DNA of 64,000 bases from Halichoerus grypus (GCF_964656455.1 NC_135717.1:11251033-11315032); one strand, 5' to 3'. Numbered from the stretch's first letter, positions 45,061 to 56,060 are shown. Program-made: numbers and translations. The notes: generated by a model from the sequence alone, not told the origin.

Positions 45061-46477
45061 TGTCTATTTCTAAAATAAAACAGTAACTCTGGAAGTTCAC
45101 TACTAAGATGCCCTATCTCATAAAGTAAAGAAAGAATTCTTGAATAGGAGTCAGTACTTGTGAGTTGATGGACAATCAATCCCCAAATTACTTGGAAGTC
45201 CAGAAAGTAAAAAATTGGTAATGTTGTACAACTGAAGTAAGACAACTCAACATCCAGCCCATTTCAAAATGTTCACATGATCATATTTCCATAAACACTG
45301 AAATTGGAGAAAGATTCTTAAAAGATCTGTCTACTGTTCCACTCCCTTTTGCCTGGCAGCCAGCCTACTTAAATATTCCTCTACTTCTCGTTTTCTCTTT
45401 CCTTTTAAAAGGGTTGTTGAGTGAGCCACTGAAATTTTTAAGGCAGCACTGGAAACACCTGAGTGGGCAAAACACAGTATTACTAACAGAGGGTGTTAAA
45501 CAGATAAATTGTTGTGGACAGAGAGAGAGAAAATTGTATGTGAGTGTAAAGGGAGAGTGGCCGTGAGAGGTGTTTGAAGCATTTCTGTAGAGGCAGCAGC
45601 TTTTCAGGTGTCTAGCAAGAAGAGGCTGTAAAGCAACCAAAATGTTTATTTGGGGTCCTAGGGATTGCAATCCGGGAGACAAAGAGTCACTGGAAATTGT
45701 AAGTGTGCTCAAAATTGCAGGCAGGGAGTACAGACTGATAAAGGCAAAACCCACAAGGTTACATAACTTGTTTTGAAAGAATTGTGTTCAGTGCTGACAG
45801 AGTTAAACTATCTAATATCCATTGCTACCTAGCTAACAGATGTTACATTATTGCTCTTTCAGTCCAGAGTAGAAGGATGTGTTCTAGGAGGTAGTTGAGT
45901 TGCAATTGACAAGTTGCAATTGACAAAAGTCAAAAGTCCACGGTGTTCCAAAGATTGAAACAGGAGATGTGCATCCATCTAGCTTCCTCAGTATCCCCTG
46001 GAGCCTATTTTGAGTGACTTTTAGCAATACTTACTTCACTTTGGAATCTCCTTTCAACTGGGAGAGCACTTTTTTTCCCCCCTGCAGTTCCCTAAAAATG
46101 TTCCTTATGTAATGAGTTAACTCCTCTGCCAAGAGCTCTCACGCAGGAGCAAATACTCACTGAAACACCGGCCAACTTCCATCTCCGACTCAGTGTTTTG
46201 CTTTTGAGCCCTTCTTGCCTTTGGTCACTCTCTCCTGGAGCCTCGTGAGCTTTACCGTGTCCCCCCTTCTCTGCCTTCTATGCGTACGCCAGCTTGTGTC
46301 AACATGGCTGGGGTTTCCATGGACTCCTGTTGACTCTTACTGAGCCTGTGGTCCATACCCCAACCCCGACTTATGTCAACAACCCTTCTCTTCAAAAACT
46401 TAGAGACAGCTATTTCTATTTATCCTTGTTATACCAACATTTCATGACTGTAGCCATGTCCCAGACTCTGATTTAGA
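45061..46477. other. single-copy DNA, nothing recognised
   Basis: Contains a perfect 14-base tandem duplication AGTTGCAATTGACA (45,898-45,925). A pyrimidine tract ending CTGCAG near 46,086 resembles an acceptor but has no partner. The 129-codon - frame at 45,365-45,754 has no domain. Confidence 0.35.
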
Positions 46478-46488
46478 GGTTTTACATT

Positions 46489-46603
46489 GAGCCACCTGGG
46501 TGGCTCAATAGGTTAAGCATCTGGCTCTTGATCTCAGTTTGAGTCATGAGTTCAAGCCCCTTGTTGGGCTTGGAGCCTACCTTAACAAAAAGAAAAAGAA
46601 AAT
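46489..46603 (+). mobile_element. short tRNA-like Can-SINE, old subtype
   Basis: Only the tRNA-like head is present (GAGCCACCTGGGTGGCTCAA to TTGGGCTTGGAGCCTACC), followed by an A-rich tail without a CT-rich body. TSD GGTTTTACATT at 46,478-46,488 and 46,604-46,614. Confidence 0.9.
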
Positions 46604-46639
46604 GGTTTTACATTTGTTAACCTCATTTAATCCTTAAAC

Positions 46640-46855
46640 CAGGAGTTAGCAAACTTTCTGTAAAGGACCAGATATTAACTCTTTTTAGTTTTAGGAGCTC
46701 TGCAGGAGCTCCTTAACTCTGCCACTGTAGCTCAAAAATAACCATAGATGGTATGTAAACAAATGAGACTGGCTTTGTTCCAATAAAACTTCATTTAGAC
46801 AAACATTCAGCAGGATAGTATTGGCCCTACCCAGGCTGTAGTTTACCCACCCCTG
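46640..46855. mobile_element. non-autonomous hAT-like DNA transposon
   Basis: Terminal inverted repeats CAGGAGTTAGCAAACT and (reverse complement of the end) CAGGGGTGGGTAAACT match at 12 of 16. The 8-base flanks CCTTAAAC and CTCTAAAC match at 6 of 8, as expected for an old hAT target duplication. Internal 'ttccaataaaacttcattta' is typical of a common mammalian family that I cannot name. Confidence 0.75.
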
Positions 46856-47010
46856 CTCTAAACAACCCTTTGAAGTAAGTATGTTGTTAACGCTCGTCTA
46901 CAATGGAGAAAATGAAGCATAGAGAGAAGATGAAGCGAATTTCCAAAGATCATACAAGTTGTAGGTGGCAACCCAGGGTGTTTTGATTCCAGCACCCATG
47001 TAAACACCGT
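46856..47010 (-). mobile_element. MIR fragment
   Basis: 'acaatggagaaaatgaagca', then 'gatcatacaagttgtaggtg' and 'tgttttgattccagcaccca' (antisense MIR). Confidence 0.6.
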
Positions 47011-47307
47011 GTGGAAATCTCTGCAAATAATGAAGACATGCACCTTAGGAAGAGGGAGATGGAAGACAGGTGCTTTTCCCAACAGCCTGCCCCTTCTTCA
47101 TTATTACACGCTTCTCCCTAGGATCTCTTCAGCTCCACACTGACCACTATCTTTTCCTTGTGGGCGGAATCCCACTCAGGGCAGCTAATTGCTCTCGGGG
47201 CTCTGACATGGCTGTCAGACTGTTGCTAACTATTCTGCACTGGAATGCAACTTCTAGAAAGTTTATGAATACAGACAACAGCTTTTTCTTACTTTGCCTG
47301 GAATGTG
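47011..47307. other. single-copy DNA, nothing recognised
   Basis: No feature supported. Confidence 0.4.
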
Positions 47308-47320
47308 AGTAATATTTTTT

Positions 47321-47509
47321 TAAGATTTTAAGTATTTATTAGAGAGAGCACGCACAGAAGAGAGAGAGCACAAGCAGGGTGCAGAGGGAGAGGGAGAAGC
47401 AGACTCCCCACTGAGCAGGGAGCCCGACCAGGGGCTCGATCCCAGGATCCTGGGATCATTATCTGAGCTGAAGGCAGATGCTTAACCGACTGAGCCACCC
47501 AGGCGCCCC
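47321..47509 (-). mobile_element. Can-SINE
   Basis: Antisense copy. TSD AGTAATATTTTTT at 47,308-47,320 and 47,510-47,522. Confidence 0.97.
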
Positions 47510-47568
47510 AGTAATATTTTTTAGTACATGTGTTCATGGCATTTATGAATTTAGGAAATTACTGAGAG

Positions 47569-47605
47569 TGTGTGTGTGTGTGTGCACGCACGCAGAGGCA
47601 TGCGT
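47569..47605 (+). repeat. (TG)n microsatellite, interrupted
   Basis: TG units followed by GCACGCACGC and GCATGCGTGTGCATG, an alternating purine-pyrimidine stretch. Confidence 0.85.
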
Positions 47606-47619
47606 GTGCATGTATATAC

Positions 47620-48169
47620 CAGACACTGAGTAAGTTCCAGAAATGCACTATAACACAGTGAAAAGGACGGCCCATTCCTGTCTCGGTGAAATGACCATCT
47701 AGATCTATGTGTGATTGACTCCGTGTGGCTCAGGTCCTATGCAGCTTAGTCCTTGTCTGCATTATTCAGATGGACCCTCGTGACCTGAGCTAGGCATCAG
47801 TAACCCCACTTTAAGGGTGAGTAAGCTCAGGCTGGGCGATTGCAGAGACCTGGCACATGATGACAATGTTGGTGGAGTGGAGGCTTTGGTTTGGGGTTTC
47901 TGACCCCTGGCAGAGTGCCCCTTCCAGCACACCTCGCGGCTCTCCATCTTCCAGAGCTACGCTCTGCACCATTCAACTTTACTCCTGCACCCCAGGCTGG
48001 CAGTGTCTTTGTCTGAACTTTATGTTAACCTGGCTCCCTTCCAGGCCCTCTGGCAGCTGTCCCAGTTCTCGGTTTCTATCTGCCCAGCATCTCCCAGGTT
48101 CCCTTCTGAAGCTCTTATCCTTCTCTGGCAGCCAAATGCCCTCTATTTTATTTTCTCCCCAGGGCACAC
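47620..48169. other. single-copy DNA, both strands open
   Basis: A + frame (47,857-48,333, 158 codons) overlaps a - frame (47,979-48,413, 144 codons). I recognise neither. Mutual openness argues against coding. Confidence 0.35.
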
Positions 48170-48600
48170 TCATAGGATGGAGAAAAGCCGAGAGATTGTT
48201 CACTTTCTTAACAGGAGCTGCTTTCAATTCAGCCACAGCTGCTACACGTTTCAGAAGTAAGATGGATCCCAAGACAGATGGTTTAGCAGCGACTATTTTA
48301 AGCCCCAGAGTCACAAGAACAGATCCAAAATAACTCAGTCCAGCAGGGGTCAAACGCAGAGCAGAGCTGCTGGCTTTGGAGAAAGCATGAGCCCGGGTCT
48401 TTGGAGTCGCCAAGTGAGTCAGCTCTGGTGTCTCCTAGTTAATAAGACTTCTTCGGCACAGTTCTTAGGCTGATGTTTCGGGACTGAGCTGGCTCCATGT
48501 TCAGCGGCTGCTCTTAAAAAATCTGCCTCCAATGGCCTCGGAGCTCTTATTTGAATATTTGCTCCTGCTACTGAGATTCATACCAGGGGGAACTCTGTTC
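48170..48600. promoter_or_regulatory. candidate constrained single-copy block
   Basis: Repeat-free and relatively rich in retained CpG and E-box/TAAT-like motifs (CCTAGTTAATAAG, CAGCTG, TTATTTGAATATTTGC). Evidence is compositional only. Confidence 0.22.
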
Positions 48601-48602
48601 CC

Positions 48603-49020
48603 CGGTGTATCAGTCAGCTAATTGTGACAATGATGCTGTGTAAGAAACCACCTCAAAAGTCAGTGGCTTCCAGCAATGATTATTTATTCTCTTTCATGTG
48701 CCTGGACTCGGCTGGGGTTCAGCTGATCTGGACTCAGCCTGGTTGATCTTGGATCCAGGTTGCAAACTTGCTTCTGCAACAACACCTACCTCTCATCCTC
48801 ACTGGGCCAGCAGGTAGAAATGCAAGAGGGAAAGTCTCACTACACATGCATGTTTCAAGGCTTTGTTTGCATATGTCTGCTAAAATCACAGTGACCAGAG
48901 CACTTTATGTGGACATGCCCCATATCAATGAAGCAGGGAATAGACCCCACTGCTGTTGGAGCAGGGAGGGACTGCAAACTCACAGGTTGTGGATAGGAGA
49001 GTGAAGAATTAGGAGCAACG
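48603..49020 (+). mobile_element. old interspersed repeat, unnamed family C
   Basis: Opens with GTGTATCAGTCAGCTAATTG, then 'cacctcaaaagtcagtggct' and 'gattatttattctctttcat', a recurrent old mammalian repeat start. The distal end is unclear. Confidence 0.45.
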
Positions 49021-49345
49021 TTGCCATCCAGTATCCCTGGGCTGCAGGGCACCTGGAAAAGGAGGGTGTAGAGAGGGGCAGCAGAGAAGCCTGGTGGTCT
49101 TTCCCTATTGAGAAGCTGTGGCTGCTCATTTTCCTTATCACTCCAGGGTGGAGTCAGAGCCATGACAGGTGACCTGATATCTCCCTTTGGGATGGCCTTA
49201 AACTATCTCTGCCCTCTTTTGTAAAGACTGGCCTTCTGTCCCATGAGTGGGCTGCCTGATGCCATTGAAGTCTTCAAATTGGCTCCTCTGAGCATTTTAA
49301 TAGATTTGGTAAGTCCAGAGATACAAATGGGATGGGTGAGTAGTT

Positions 49346-49528
49346 GGGGCACCTGGATGGCGCAGTCGGTTAAGCATCTGACTCTTACTTTCAGCTCAGG
49401 TCATGATCTTGGGGTCATGAGATTGAGCCCTGCATGGGGCTCCATGCTCAGTGGAGAGTCTGCTTGAGATTCTCCCTCCCTTCCCACTCATGCTCTCTCT
49501 CTCAAATGAATAAATAAATCCTTAAAAA
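49346..49528 (+). mobile_element. Can-SINE, older subtype
   Basis: GTTAAGCATCTGACTCTTAC variant. TSD AAATGGATGGGYGAGTAG-like (one substitution, one indel) at about 49,325-49,343 and 49,529-49,546. Confidence 0.95.
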
Positions 49529-49546
49529 AAATGGATGGGCGAGTAG

Positions 49547-49955
49547 AGAGTGATTTAAAGTCTTGAGCCCATTTATTTGCATACCGCTGTCCCTGCACGC
49601 AAGAGCATCTCCAGGTTCAATGACAATACCAGAGAAGTGGGCTTCCAGGAGCTCACTGGAGATGGCAGCACATTCAAGTTGAAGCTGTCCTGCATGTGAG
49701 GCCATCCTAACATGTGTGCGGGCTGGCAATGAGGGCAGACGTTCTATGTATAGTATTTTCACATATAAAGAGCATGTAACACTAGACAATGGCATTGCTA
49801 GAATACACAGCACGGCTCACTGCACATGCCCCTGTCCAGCACACTGAGTCTTGGTGAAAGGGGCATTTGCCTTCAGAGTCATGGGGGCAATAATGCGATG
49901 CCACGTGCCTTCCATCATTGGCCATGCCACTGCCCTCCTCAATATGTTTACTGCA
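49547..49955. other. single-copy DNA, nothing recognised
   Basis: Short overlapping frames on - have no domain. Confidence 0.35.
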
Positions 49956-50140
49956 TTTGTCACCGTATGACATTTTTTGTTTCTGTATTCACTTATTGAC
50001 AGCCTGGCTCTTCCACTATTCCTCATGGGCAAGGACTCTCATCACCTCGTTTAGGGTTATATCCCCAGAACCTAGGCTCTGGTCTGTGGTATTTGTCAAG
50101 AAGGAGTTCAATTAAACATTTGTTAAATAAATGAATACAT
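49956..50140 (+). mobile_element. LINE-2 3' end
   Basis: 'cctcatgggcaaggactctc', 'ttatatccccagaacctagg', then 'acatttgttaaataaatgaa'. Confidence 0.6.
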
Positions 50141-50169
50141 AGTCTTGTCTCACTGTGTGGAGCAGAGTT

Positions 50170-50240
50170 TGAATTTCCTCCCTTCCTTCTTTTCCTCCTT
50201 ACATTCTTCCTTCTATCTGTCCTTCCTCTTTTCCTTCCTC
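50170..50240 (+). repeat. CTTCC-rich polypyrimidine tract
   Basis: Imperfect TTCC/CTTC units over about 70 bases. It produces Arg/Lys-rich - frames that are compositional. Confidence 0.8.
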
Positions 50241-50460
50241 TGTATGTATATTGATGGCCCCACCTAAGACCCAACTTTATCTTGCATGATTCTCTAATTT
50301 TCCCAATGTGCACTGTAAACTTCCCTTTAGCTATCTTAACATTTAGGGCCAACTAGTGATTTCAGAGGCAACAAATCAGTCTTGGCTCGGGGAGGCGCAG
50401 ACCTTTGGAAATTCAGGTGCGAGGATGCTTTGGTCTCAGGAAGAAGATTGCCATTAGATA

Positions 50461-50637
50461 CTATTTATTTTTTTGAGAGAGAAAGAATGAGAGAGAGCAC
50501 AAGCAGGGGAAGGGGCAGAAGGAGAAGCAGACTCCCCGTGGAGCAAGGAGGCCACCACAGGGTTCGATCCCGGGATTCCGGGATCATGACCTGAGCCGAA
50601 GGCAGACGCTTAACCGACTGAGCCACCCAGGCGCCCC
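50461..50637 (-). mobile_element. Can-SINE
   Basis: Antisense, slightly 3'-short. Flanks TAGATACTATTTA and TAGATATTTA form an imperfect TSD. Confidence 0.93.
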
Positions 50638-50729
50638 TAGATATTTAGAAATTCTCTTGCTTTTCCTTCATAGAAAAACATTGGAAGTGGGTGAAGAACA
50701 TAGGCTTAGCTATCTTCTATGCCGTCATG

Positions 50730-51455
50730 GTACACAGCAGAATGGCCCCTCCGTGATGCCCACATTCTAATCACATTTGGATCCTCTAAATATGCTACAT
50801 CACACGGCAAGGAGGGAATTAAGGTTTCTAATCAGTTGACCTCGAGATAAGGAGATTATCCTGGATTAGCTGAGTGGGCCCAAAGTTAAAAATTGGATGG
50901 GTCCAATTGTTAAAAAATGAAGGTTTTTTAATGGGAAAGAAGGAGGCAGAAGATCAGCGTCAGAATGATGTTATGTGAGGGTGATCCAACTAGCCATTGC
51001 TGGCTTTGCTGATGGGAGGGGGCCATCAGCCACAGAATGTGGAAGCTGGAAAAGGCAAGGAGATGGATCCTCCTCTAAAACCCCCAGAAAGGGGAGCACC
51101 TGGGTGGCTCAGTTGTTAAGCGTCTGCGGTTGGCTCAGGTCATGATCCCAGGGTCCTGGGATCGAGCCCCGCATCGGGCTCCCTGCTCAGTGGGAAGCCT
51201 GCTTCTCCCTCTCCCACTCCCCCTGCTTGTGTTCCCTCTCTCGCTGTCTCTCTCTCTGTCAAATAAATAAAATCTTTTTAAAAAATTAATAAATAAAATA
51301 AAACCTCCAGAAATGAACACATCCCTACAGGCACCCTGATTTGGACCTAATGGCCTCTAGAGCTGCAAGATAATGATTTTGCACTGTTTTCAGCCACTCA
51401 GTTTTTATGGCTTTAATTTTTTTACAACAGCAGTAGGAAACTAATATGCCCTTTT
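50730..51455 (+). mobile_element. LTR-like repeat (MaLR/MLT1-type?) split by a SINE
   Basis: 'gaattaaggtttctaatcag', 'gagattatcctggattagct', 'cattgctggctttgctgatg', 'gaagctggaaaaggcaagga' lie before the SINE. 'ttttcagccactcagttttt' and 'caggaaactaatatg'-like end sequence (AGTAGGAAACTAATATG) follow it. Same family as 20,697-21,115, opposite strand. Confidence 0.55.
51091..51299 (+). mobile_element. Can-SINE inside LTR-like repeat
   Basis: Young-type copy. TSD AAAACCYCCAGAAA (one substitution) at about 51,077-51,090 and 51,300-51,313. Confidence 0.96.
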
Positions 51456-51559
51456 ACTGATCAGGATGATATTTTAATCTTTAAAACCAAGGGGAATGAA
51501 CTAGACAGCGCCAACTATTTTTCCAGTTCTAATTTCCTTTCATTAGAAAAATCTTCATT

Positions 51560-51735
51560 TTTGCAAACTGTCAAGGAGGCATAATGGGGTAATGACTGGA
51601 CGGTGGAGTCAGGCTGACCAAGGGTGCCTCATGTCCCTTAGCTCACTCTGAGCCTGTTTACTCACTGGGAGGATCGTCATTCCATTCCCAGGAGTGCTGT
51701 GAGGAGTCCATCAGTCGTGGCTTAGTCCATTTTAC
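51560..51735 (+). mobile_element. MIR SINE
   Basis: 'tgactggacggtggagtcag', 'ccttagctcactctgagcct', 'ccaggagtgctgtgaggagt'. Confidence 0.65.
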
Positions 51736-52290
51736 CTGTTTGCCTTGCGTCTTTCTGCCAGTCTTTCTTTCTGTAATAAAAGTAGAGGAAGCATGGCACA
51801 CATGTATGGGACAGTGAAGACACTGGCTTAAGTTTAACTGAAGGAACTTCTGTGGGTTTGGTTGTTGGCTTTATGGGCTTAGTACTGTCTTCGTCACATC
51901 TACTTCCTGTTGTCCTCTCTGCATCAGAACGAGGGAGGTCACGGAACGTCCCTCTGGGACAGGCTATAAAGACTCTAGCTTCCTCCAGTAGTTTCTACTT
52001 CAGAAAGTGCTCCAAATACAGCCAGGGGCAATGGCTGGGATCCTTGGGGACACCCTGATTCAGGCTCTCACCTTGGAACCACGGGCAAATATACCCAATG
52101 GGGGTGTATTGCGAGACTCCTGGCCAGGATCTGGACAGAAGAATACAAGGGGAGGAGGTAATTCGGGCTGAACAAGGAGGCAGTGTGGAAGGTTACAAAC
52201 CTTCAGGTTGACCTCAGTCAGAGGCAAATGACCAATTGACCACAGGGTTCAATTTGAGGATTCCAAGTGGTCCCCTAACTCTCTGTGCTC
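51736..52290. other. single-copy DNA, nothing recognised
   Basis: No feature supported. Confidence 0.4.
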
Positions 52291-52300
52291 ACACTTTTTA

Positions 52301-52480
52301 AAAAAAATTTATTTATTTGAGTGAGAGAGAGATCACAAGCAAGGGGCAAGGGGTACAGGGAGAAGCAGACCTCCCCACACACACTGAGCAGGGAGCCAGA
52401 TGCGGGACTCGATCCCAGGACCCCGGGATCATCACCTGAACCGAAGGCAGCTGCTTAACCACTGAGCCACCCATGCACCC
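52301..52480 (-). mobile_element. Can-SINE
   Basis: Antisense copy with an ACACACAC insertion in the body. CACACTT at both ends (52,290 and 52,481) is the probable start of the TSD. Confidence 0.94.
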
Positions 52481-52492
52481 CACACTTCTTTT

Positions 52493-53015
52493 TTTAAAGT
52501 GCTGTTCATTTTCCATCCAAAGCTGATTTATATCTTCTGTAGGTACTTCACACTATCTAAAGTGATTCTGTACTTTTATTTAACAGACAATAAAAGCTGA
52601 GATTTTATATTAGAGATCAGATTTAACATGAGAATATTGCATATACCTCTGAAAAGTGGCACAGCTACCTAACCCCGTAAATCATTGGGATATTGTACTT
52701 GCTGAGAGCTAAAAACTTGGGAGGGCCGAGGCACACAGATTCTCCAAAAAATGAGGAAGTTTTACATAAAGAATGGATGAAAAATGGGGTGCAGAGCTGG
52801 GGGGACAGAAGGAGGACCCTCATTGGGGCCAGTGGCTCTCTCAGCCTGCTGAAGCGAGATGATCCTGATCCATGGCACCTGTGTTCATTTTCCCAGCACG
52901 GAGATATATATATTTTAAAACTTGCCACTTGCTTTCATTCAACATCATTCTATTGTCCCATCCTTTTTCTCTGCCAGTTTAGGTAAGCACCAGAAATGGA
53001 AGCTCAAGTTCAATG
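52493..53015. other. single-copy DNA, nothing recognised
   Basis: Overlapping frames at 52,665-52,986 on both strands have no domain. Confidence 0.4.
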
Positions 53016-53019
53016 TAGT

Positions 53020-53570
53020 CCCTGCTCCCGGGCCCCTCTCAGCTCCAGTGCACAGTCTTAAAACCTTCACCCCATCGAGCCTCGGGTGGTAGATTGCAAA
53101 GCCGGCCATGGCATTTTACAGCTACTGAGCAGAGTCCACTTCTCCATCCTTTGGATCCAGGCTGGCCTTTGGACTTGCTTGAACGTGGCGGAGACGACCC
53201 CGCTCACATTCCCATCCAGGCCTCAGGAGACTTACAACCTCATCTCCTGCTGTTCTCGGGGACCTTGCAACCTCCCCCGTGGGAATCAGCCAGGGTTAAC
53301 CTGCTGGCTGACAGGAGGTGTGGCCCAGTGACTCTGACCCCTAGCCAATCGCCAGCCAAGCTCCAGGCACGTGACTGAAGCCTTCGCTCGTCAGCTCACT
53401 GAACGTGTAGCGAGCCCAACCCACAACCACAGAGGAAGTGCCCACCGAGTACGCTCAGCCCAAATTGCCAGCTCACGTGAGCTACAAATGATGGAGTTTT
53501 AAGCCACCAATTTGGAAGCTTGTTTGTGTGTGTGTGTTTGTTTTTTTATGCAGCAAAAGCTGATTGATAC
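53020..53570 (+). mobile_element. LTR-like repeat (MaLR-type?), SINE at its 3' end
   Basis: 'gcctttggacttgcttgaac', 'gagttttaagccaccaattt', then a TG run (about 53,524-53,540) and 'atgcagcaaaagctgattga', typical of old MaLR-type LTR ends. Family uncertain. Confidence 0.5.
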
Positions 53571-53770
53571 GGGGCGCCTGGGTGGTTCAGTTGGTTAAGC
53601 GACTGCCTTCGGCTCAGGTCATGATCCTGGAGTCCCGGGATCGAGTCCCGCATCGGGCTCCCTGCTCGGCAAGGAGTCTGCTTCTCCCTCTGGCCCTCCC
53701 CCCTCTCATGCTCTCTCTCTCATTCTCTCTCTCTCAAATAAATAAATAAAATCTTTAAAAAAAAAAAAAA
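53571..53770 (+). mobile_element. Can-SINE, GCGACTGCC subtype
   Basis: Carries AGCGACTGCC and CCTGGAGTCCCGGGATCGAG. Perfect 16-base TSD AAAAGCTGATTGATAC at 53,555-53,570 and 53,771-53,786. Very similar to the copy at 61,966. Confidence 0.98.
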
Positions 53771-53786
53771 AAAAGCTGATTGATAC

Positions 53787-54099
53787 AACGTGCCACAGCA
53801 GAAGGAAACCTGGACTTACTGGGGTTTTATTTAGGATGACACTGGCAAGGATAATCAATGGTTAACTGAAGTTCTCCCAGGGTCCTCGTTTAGGGTGGGG
53901 AGAGAAGAGTTGTGTTGGCTGAGCGTCTGACCCAGGGTGGAAGGGAAGATATTTGAAATCCCAGTTCATTATCTCCTACTGGTGGACAACAATGACCGTG
54001 CTTTTAGGAAACTGTGCTTTTTTTCCCATTAGAGTCGTTGCTAAAAGTGTAGAAAAATCAACACGGCCTCGAGTGATGGCTTTGCTCATTGTTCACGGC
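53787..54099. other. single-copy DNA, nothing recognised
   Basis: No feature supported. Confidence 0.4.
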
Positions 54100-54560
54100 T
54101 GAAAGAGGTTTTGCCTTTAAATATTCAGGCTGAATATCCCAATCTTGATTCCCTCATGAGAAGAGAATGTCGCCCCACCAACGGGATCGGCACCACTCGG
54201 GGCACAGTCGGTGTTACCGGCTGGCGAACCTGGGAAGAGATTTTCTGAAACAGAGACCCTGGCTCTCCATTTCTAGACGCAGGTTCTTGTGCCTTTGCTG
54301 CTTTTTTGGAAATAGAGCTCCCACTGACATCAAAAAGAATCTTTCTCAAAGTGCGGAGAAACCGCAGGGCGGGCAGCGTGCTTCTCCCAGCGGCGGGGAA
54401 TCGGCTCCTGATGCATTGACTGGAGATCAAATTGGGTTAAATGCCCCCTTCCAAGCAAGCCTGGAAAATTCCCCAACACGAGGTCTTTCATGCGTTAGAC
54501 CTCGAATGAAGGGCAAGCCTCAAAGCCTGGCCTAGTTCTAAAATTAGATCAGTAATTTTA
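54100..54560. promoter_or_regulatory. CpG-retaining single-copy block, possible exon or element
   Basis: Roughly 18 CpG lie in about 400 bases, unlike the surroundings. An ATG-initiated + frame (54,167-54,535, 122 codons) and a - frame (54,125-54,430, 101 codons, non-ATG start) overlap. The - frame contains a CCCAG/GTTCG donor-like junction. I recognise no domain. A regulatory element or untranslated/lncRNA exon fits as well as coding sequence. Confidence 0.3.
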
Positions 54561-55130
54561 TCCAAGAATGCAACCGCGCAGTGCATACTTCTGGGTTTCC
54601 TTCTCGTCTAATGCCCGAGTGGGGAGGATTAGGGCTACGGTTGTGCCTTGACAATTTTGAGAAGGTGTCATGTGGATATTTCTCGGTGAAAAGAGCAAAA
54701 GTAATAGGAGACCAGCTTAAAATGTCAAGTCACATTATTGGCAGACACCTAAGGTGATCTTTGCTGCTTTTCCCCGCTCTTAATTCAAGCAACATTACAT
54801 GTGCTATGACAACAGGGAGCAGTTTGGAACAGACTGCTTGCTCTCTGGGAGCGGGCTGCCGCAAGGACAGTCTGAATGGTCCTTCATGCATTTTATCATC
54901 CTTAAAGGGGTGCTTATTCTCTGGGGGTCAGCTGATATGCTCTGAGAGCCATAGTAACAGAACGAGTGAGAGGCTGTTGGTGTGCTTAGGGTTGATTTTA
55001 AATATTTTAAAAATTAAATGAATATATGCATATGTACGTACACACACACACACAAAGGTTCCACAGTCTAAAATATCAGCTGCTTCTGTTTGGGGACCAA
55101 ATCGTTTCAACCCATCCTATTAAATGTTAG
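54561..55130. other. single-copy DNA, possibly constrained
   Basis: No repeat except a short CA run at 55,040-55,054. The A+T and motif texture resembles conserved non-coding sequence, but nothing specific is supported. Confidence 0.25.
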
Positions 55131-55145
55131 CAAGAAGGTCTAATT

Positions 55146-55560
55146 TGGGGGGCGCCCGGGTGGCCCGTCGGTTAAGTGTCCGACTCTTGGTTTCGGCTCA
55201 GGTCATGATCTCAGGATCCTGAGATCGAGCTCTGTGTTGGGCTCCACGCTCAGCATGGGGTCTGCTTGAGATTCTTTCTCCCTCTCCCTCTGCCCCTCCC
55301 CCCAACTCTCTCTCTCTTAGATAAATAAATAAATCTTTGGGGCGCCTGGGTGGCTCAGATGGTTAAGCATCTGCCTTCGGCTCGGGTCATGATCCCAGGG
55401 TCCTAGGATTGAGCCCCACGTCCGGCTCCCGGCTCAGCGGGGAGCTTGCTTCTCTCTCTGCCTCTCCCCCTGCTTGTGCTCTCTCTCTCTCTCTCTCTGT
55501 CTCGAATGAATAAATAAAATCTTTAAGAAAATAAAAATAAATAAATCTTTAAAAAAAACA
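55146..55560 (+). mobile_element. second nested pair of Can-SINEs
   Basis: The outer older SINE (about 55,146-55,338 plus a few bases after 55,550; TGTCCGACTCTTGG variant) received a second SINE (55,339-55,534; AGCATCTGCC variant) in its tail. The inner TSD AAATAAATAAATCTTT lies at 55,323-55,338 and 55,535-55,550. The outer TSD GRAGGTCTAATT lies at 55,134-55,145 and 55,564-55,575. Confidence 0.95.
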
Positions 55561-55575
55561 AAAGGAGGTCTAATT

Positions 55576-56060
55576 GGCAAGCATGTATATATATTCATTT
55601 AATTAAAAAGTCAGAGCAAAGTAATTCATGATTAGGTTATAAACGCAGTGTGTTAAGGACTCAGGGGGGGAACAAGAGGGCCCCGTTCACCCAGCCCTAG
55701 AATTAAAAGGCTCCCCTAAATGGGCACGGGACTGACCAAGCCAACAGATCAAATGGCCACATTGGGAGAGGCCAGCATCTCTGTAGTGATTTTCAGTATA
55801 ACCGCTGGAGATGCAGATGTTTCGATGAAGATTTTCAGAACAATCCTCGTGCTCTTGAGGCAAATCTTGGACTTACCTACCTGTCTCCCTTATAACCTGA
55901 AAAGCAAGGCGCGGGGGTTTGATTGAATTGCCTAGTAATTCTGTCATGAACTGCACTGCTTTTTTCTCCCTTGAACACATTACTGATGGTAACAAGGGAG
56001 TTATTTTCAATCAAAGCATGCTCCAACGAAAAAGATTTCTCCTAACATTGTGATCCCTTC
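55576..56060. other. single-copy DNA, nothing recognised
   Basis: No repeat is recognised. It is continuous with the candidate constrained block that follows. Confidence 0.3.

Noticed and set aside
46060..46090. Acceptor-like pyrimidine tract ending CTGCAG
   Set aside because: No open frame, donor or partner exon nearby.
47857..48413. 158-codon (+) and 144-codon (-) overlapping frames
   Set aside because: Both strands are open over the same DNA and neither peptide resembles a known domain; chance in GC-moderate DNA is the simplest reading.
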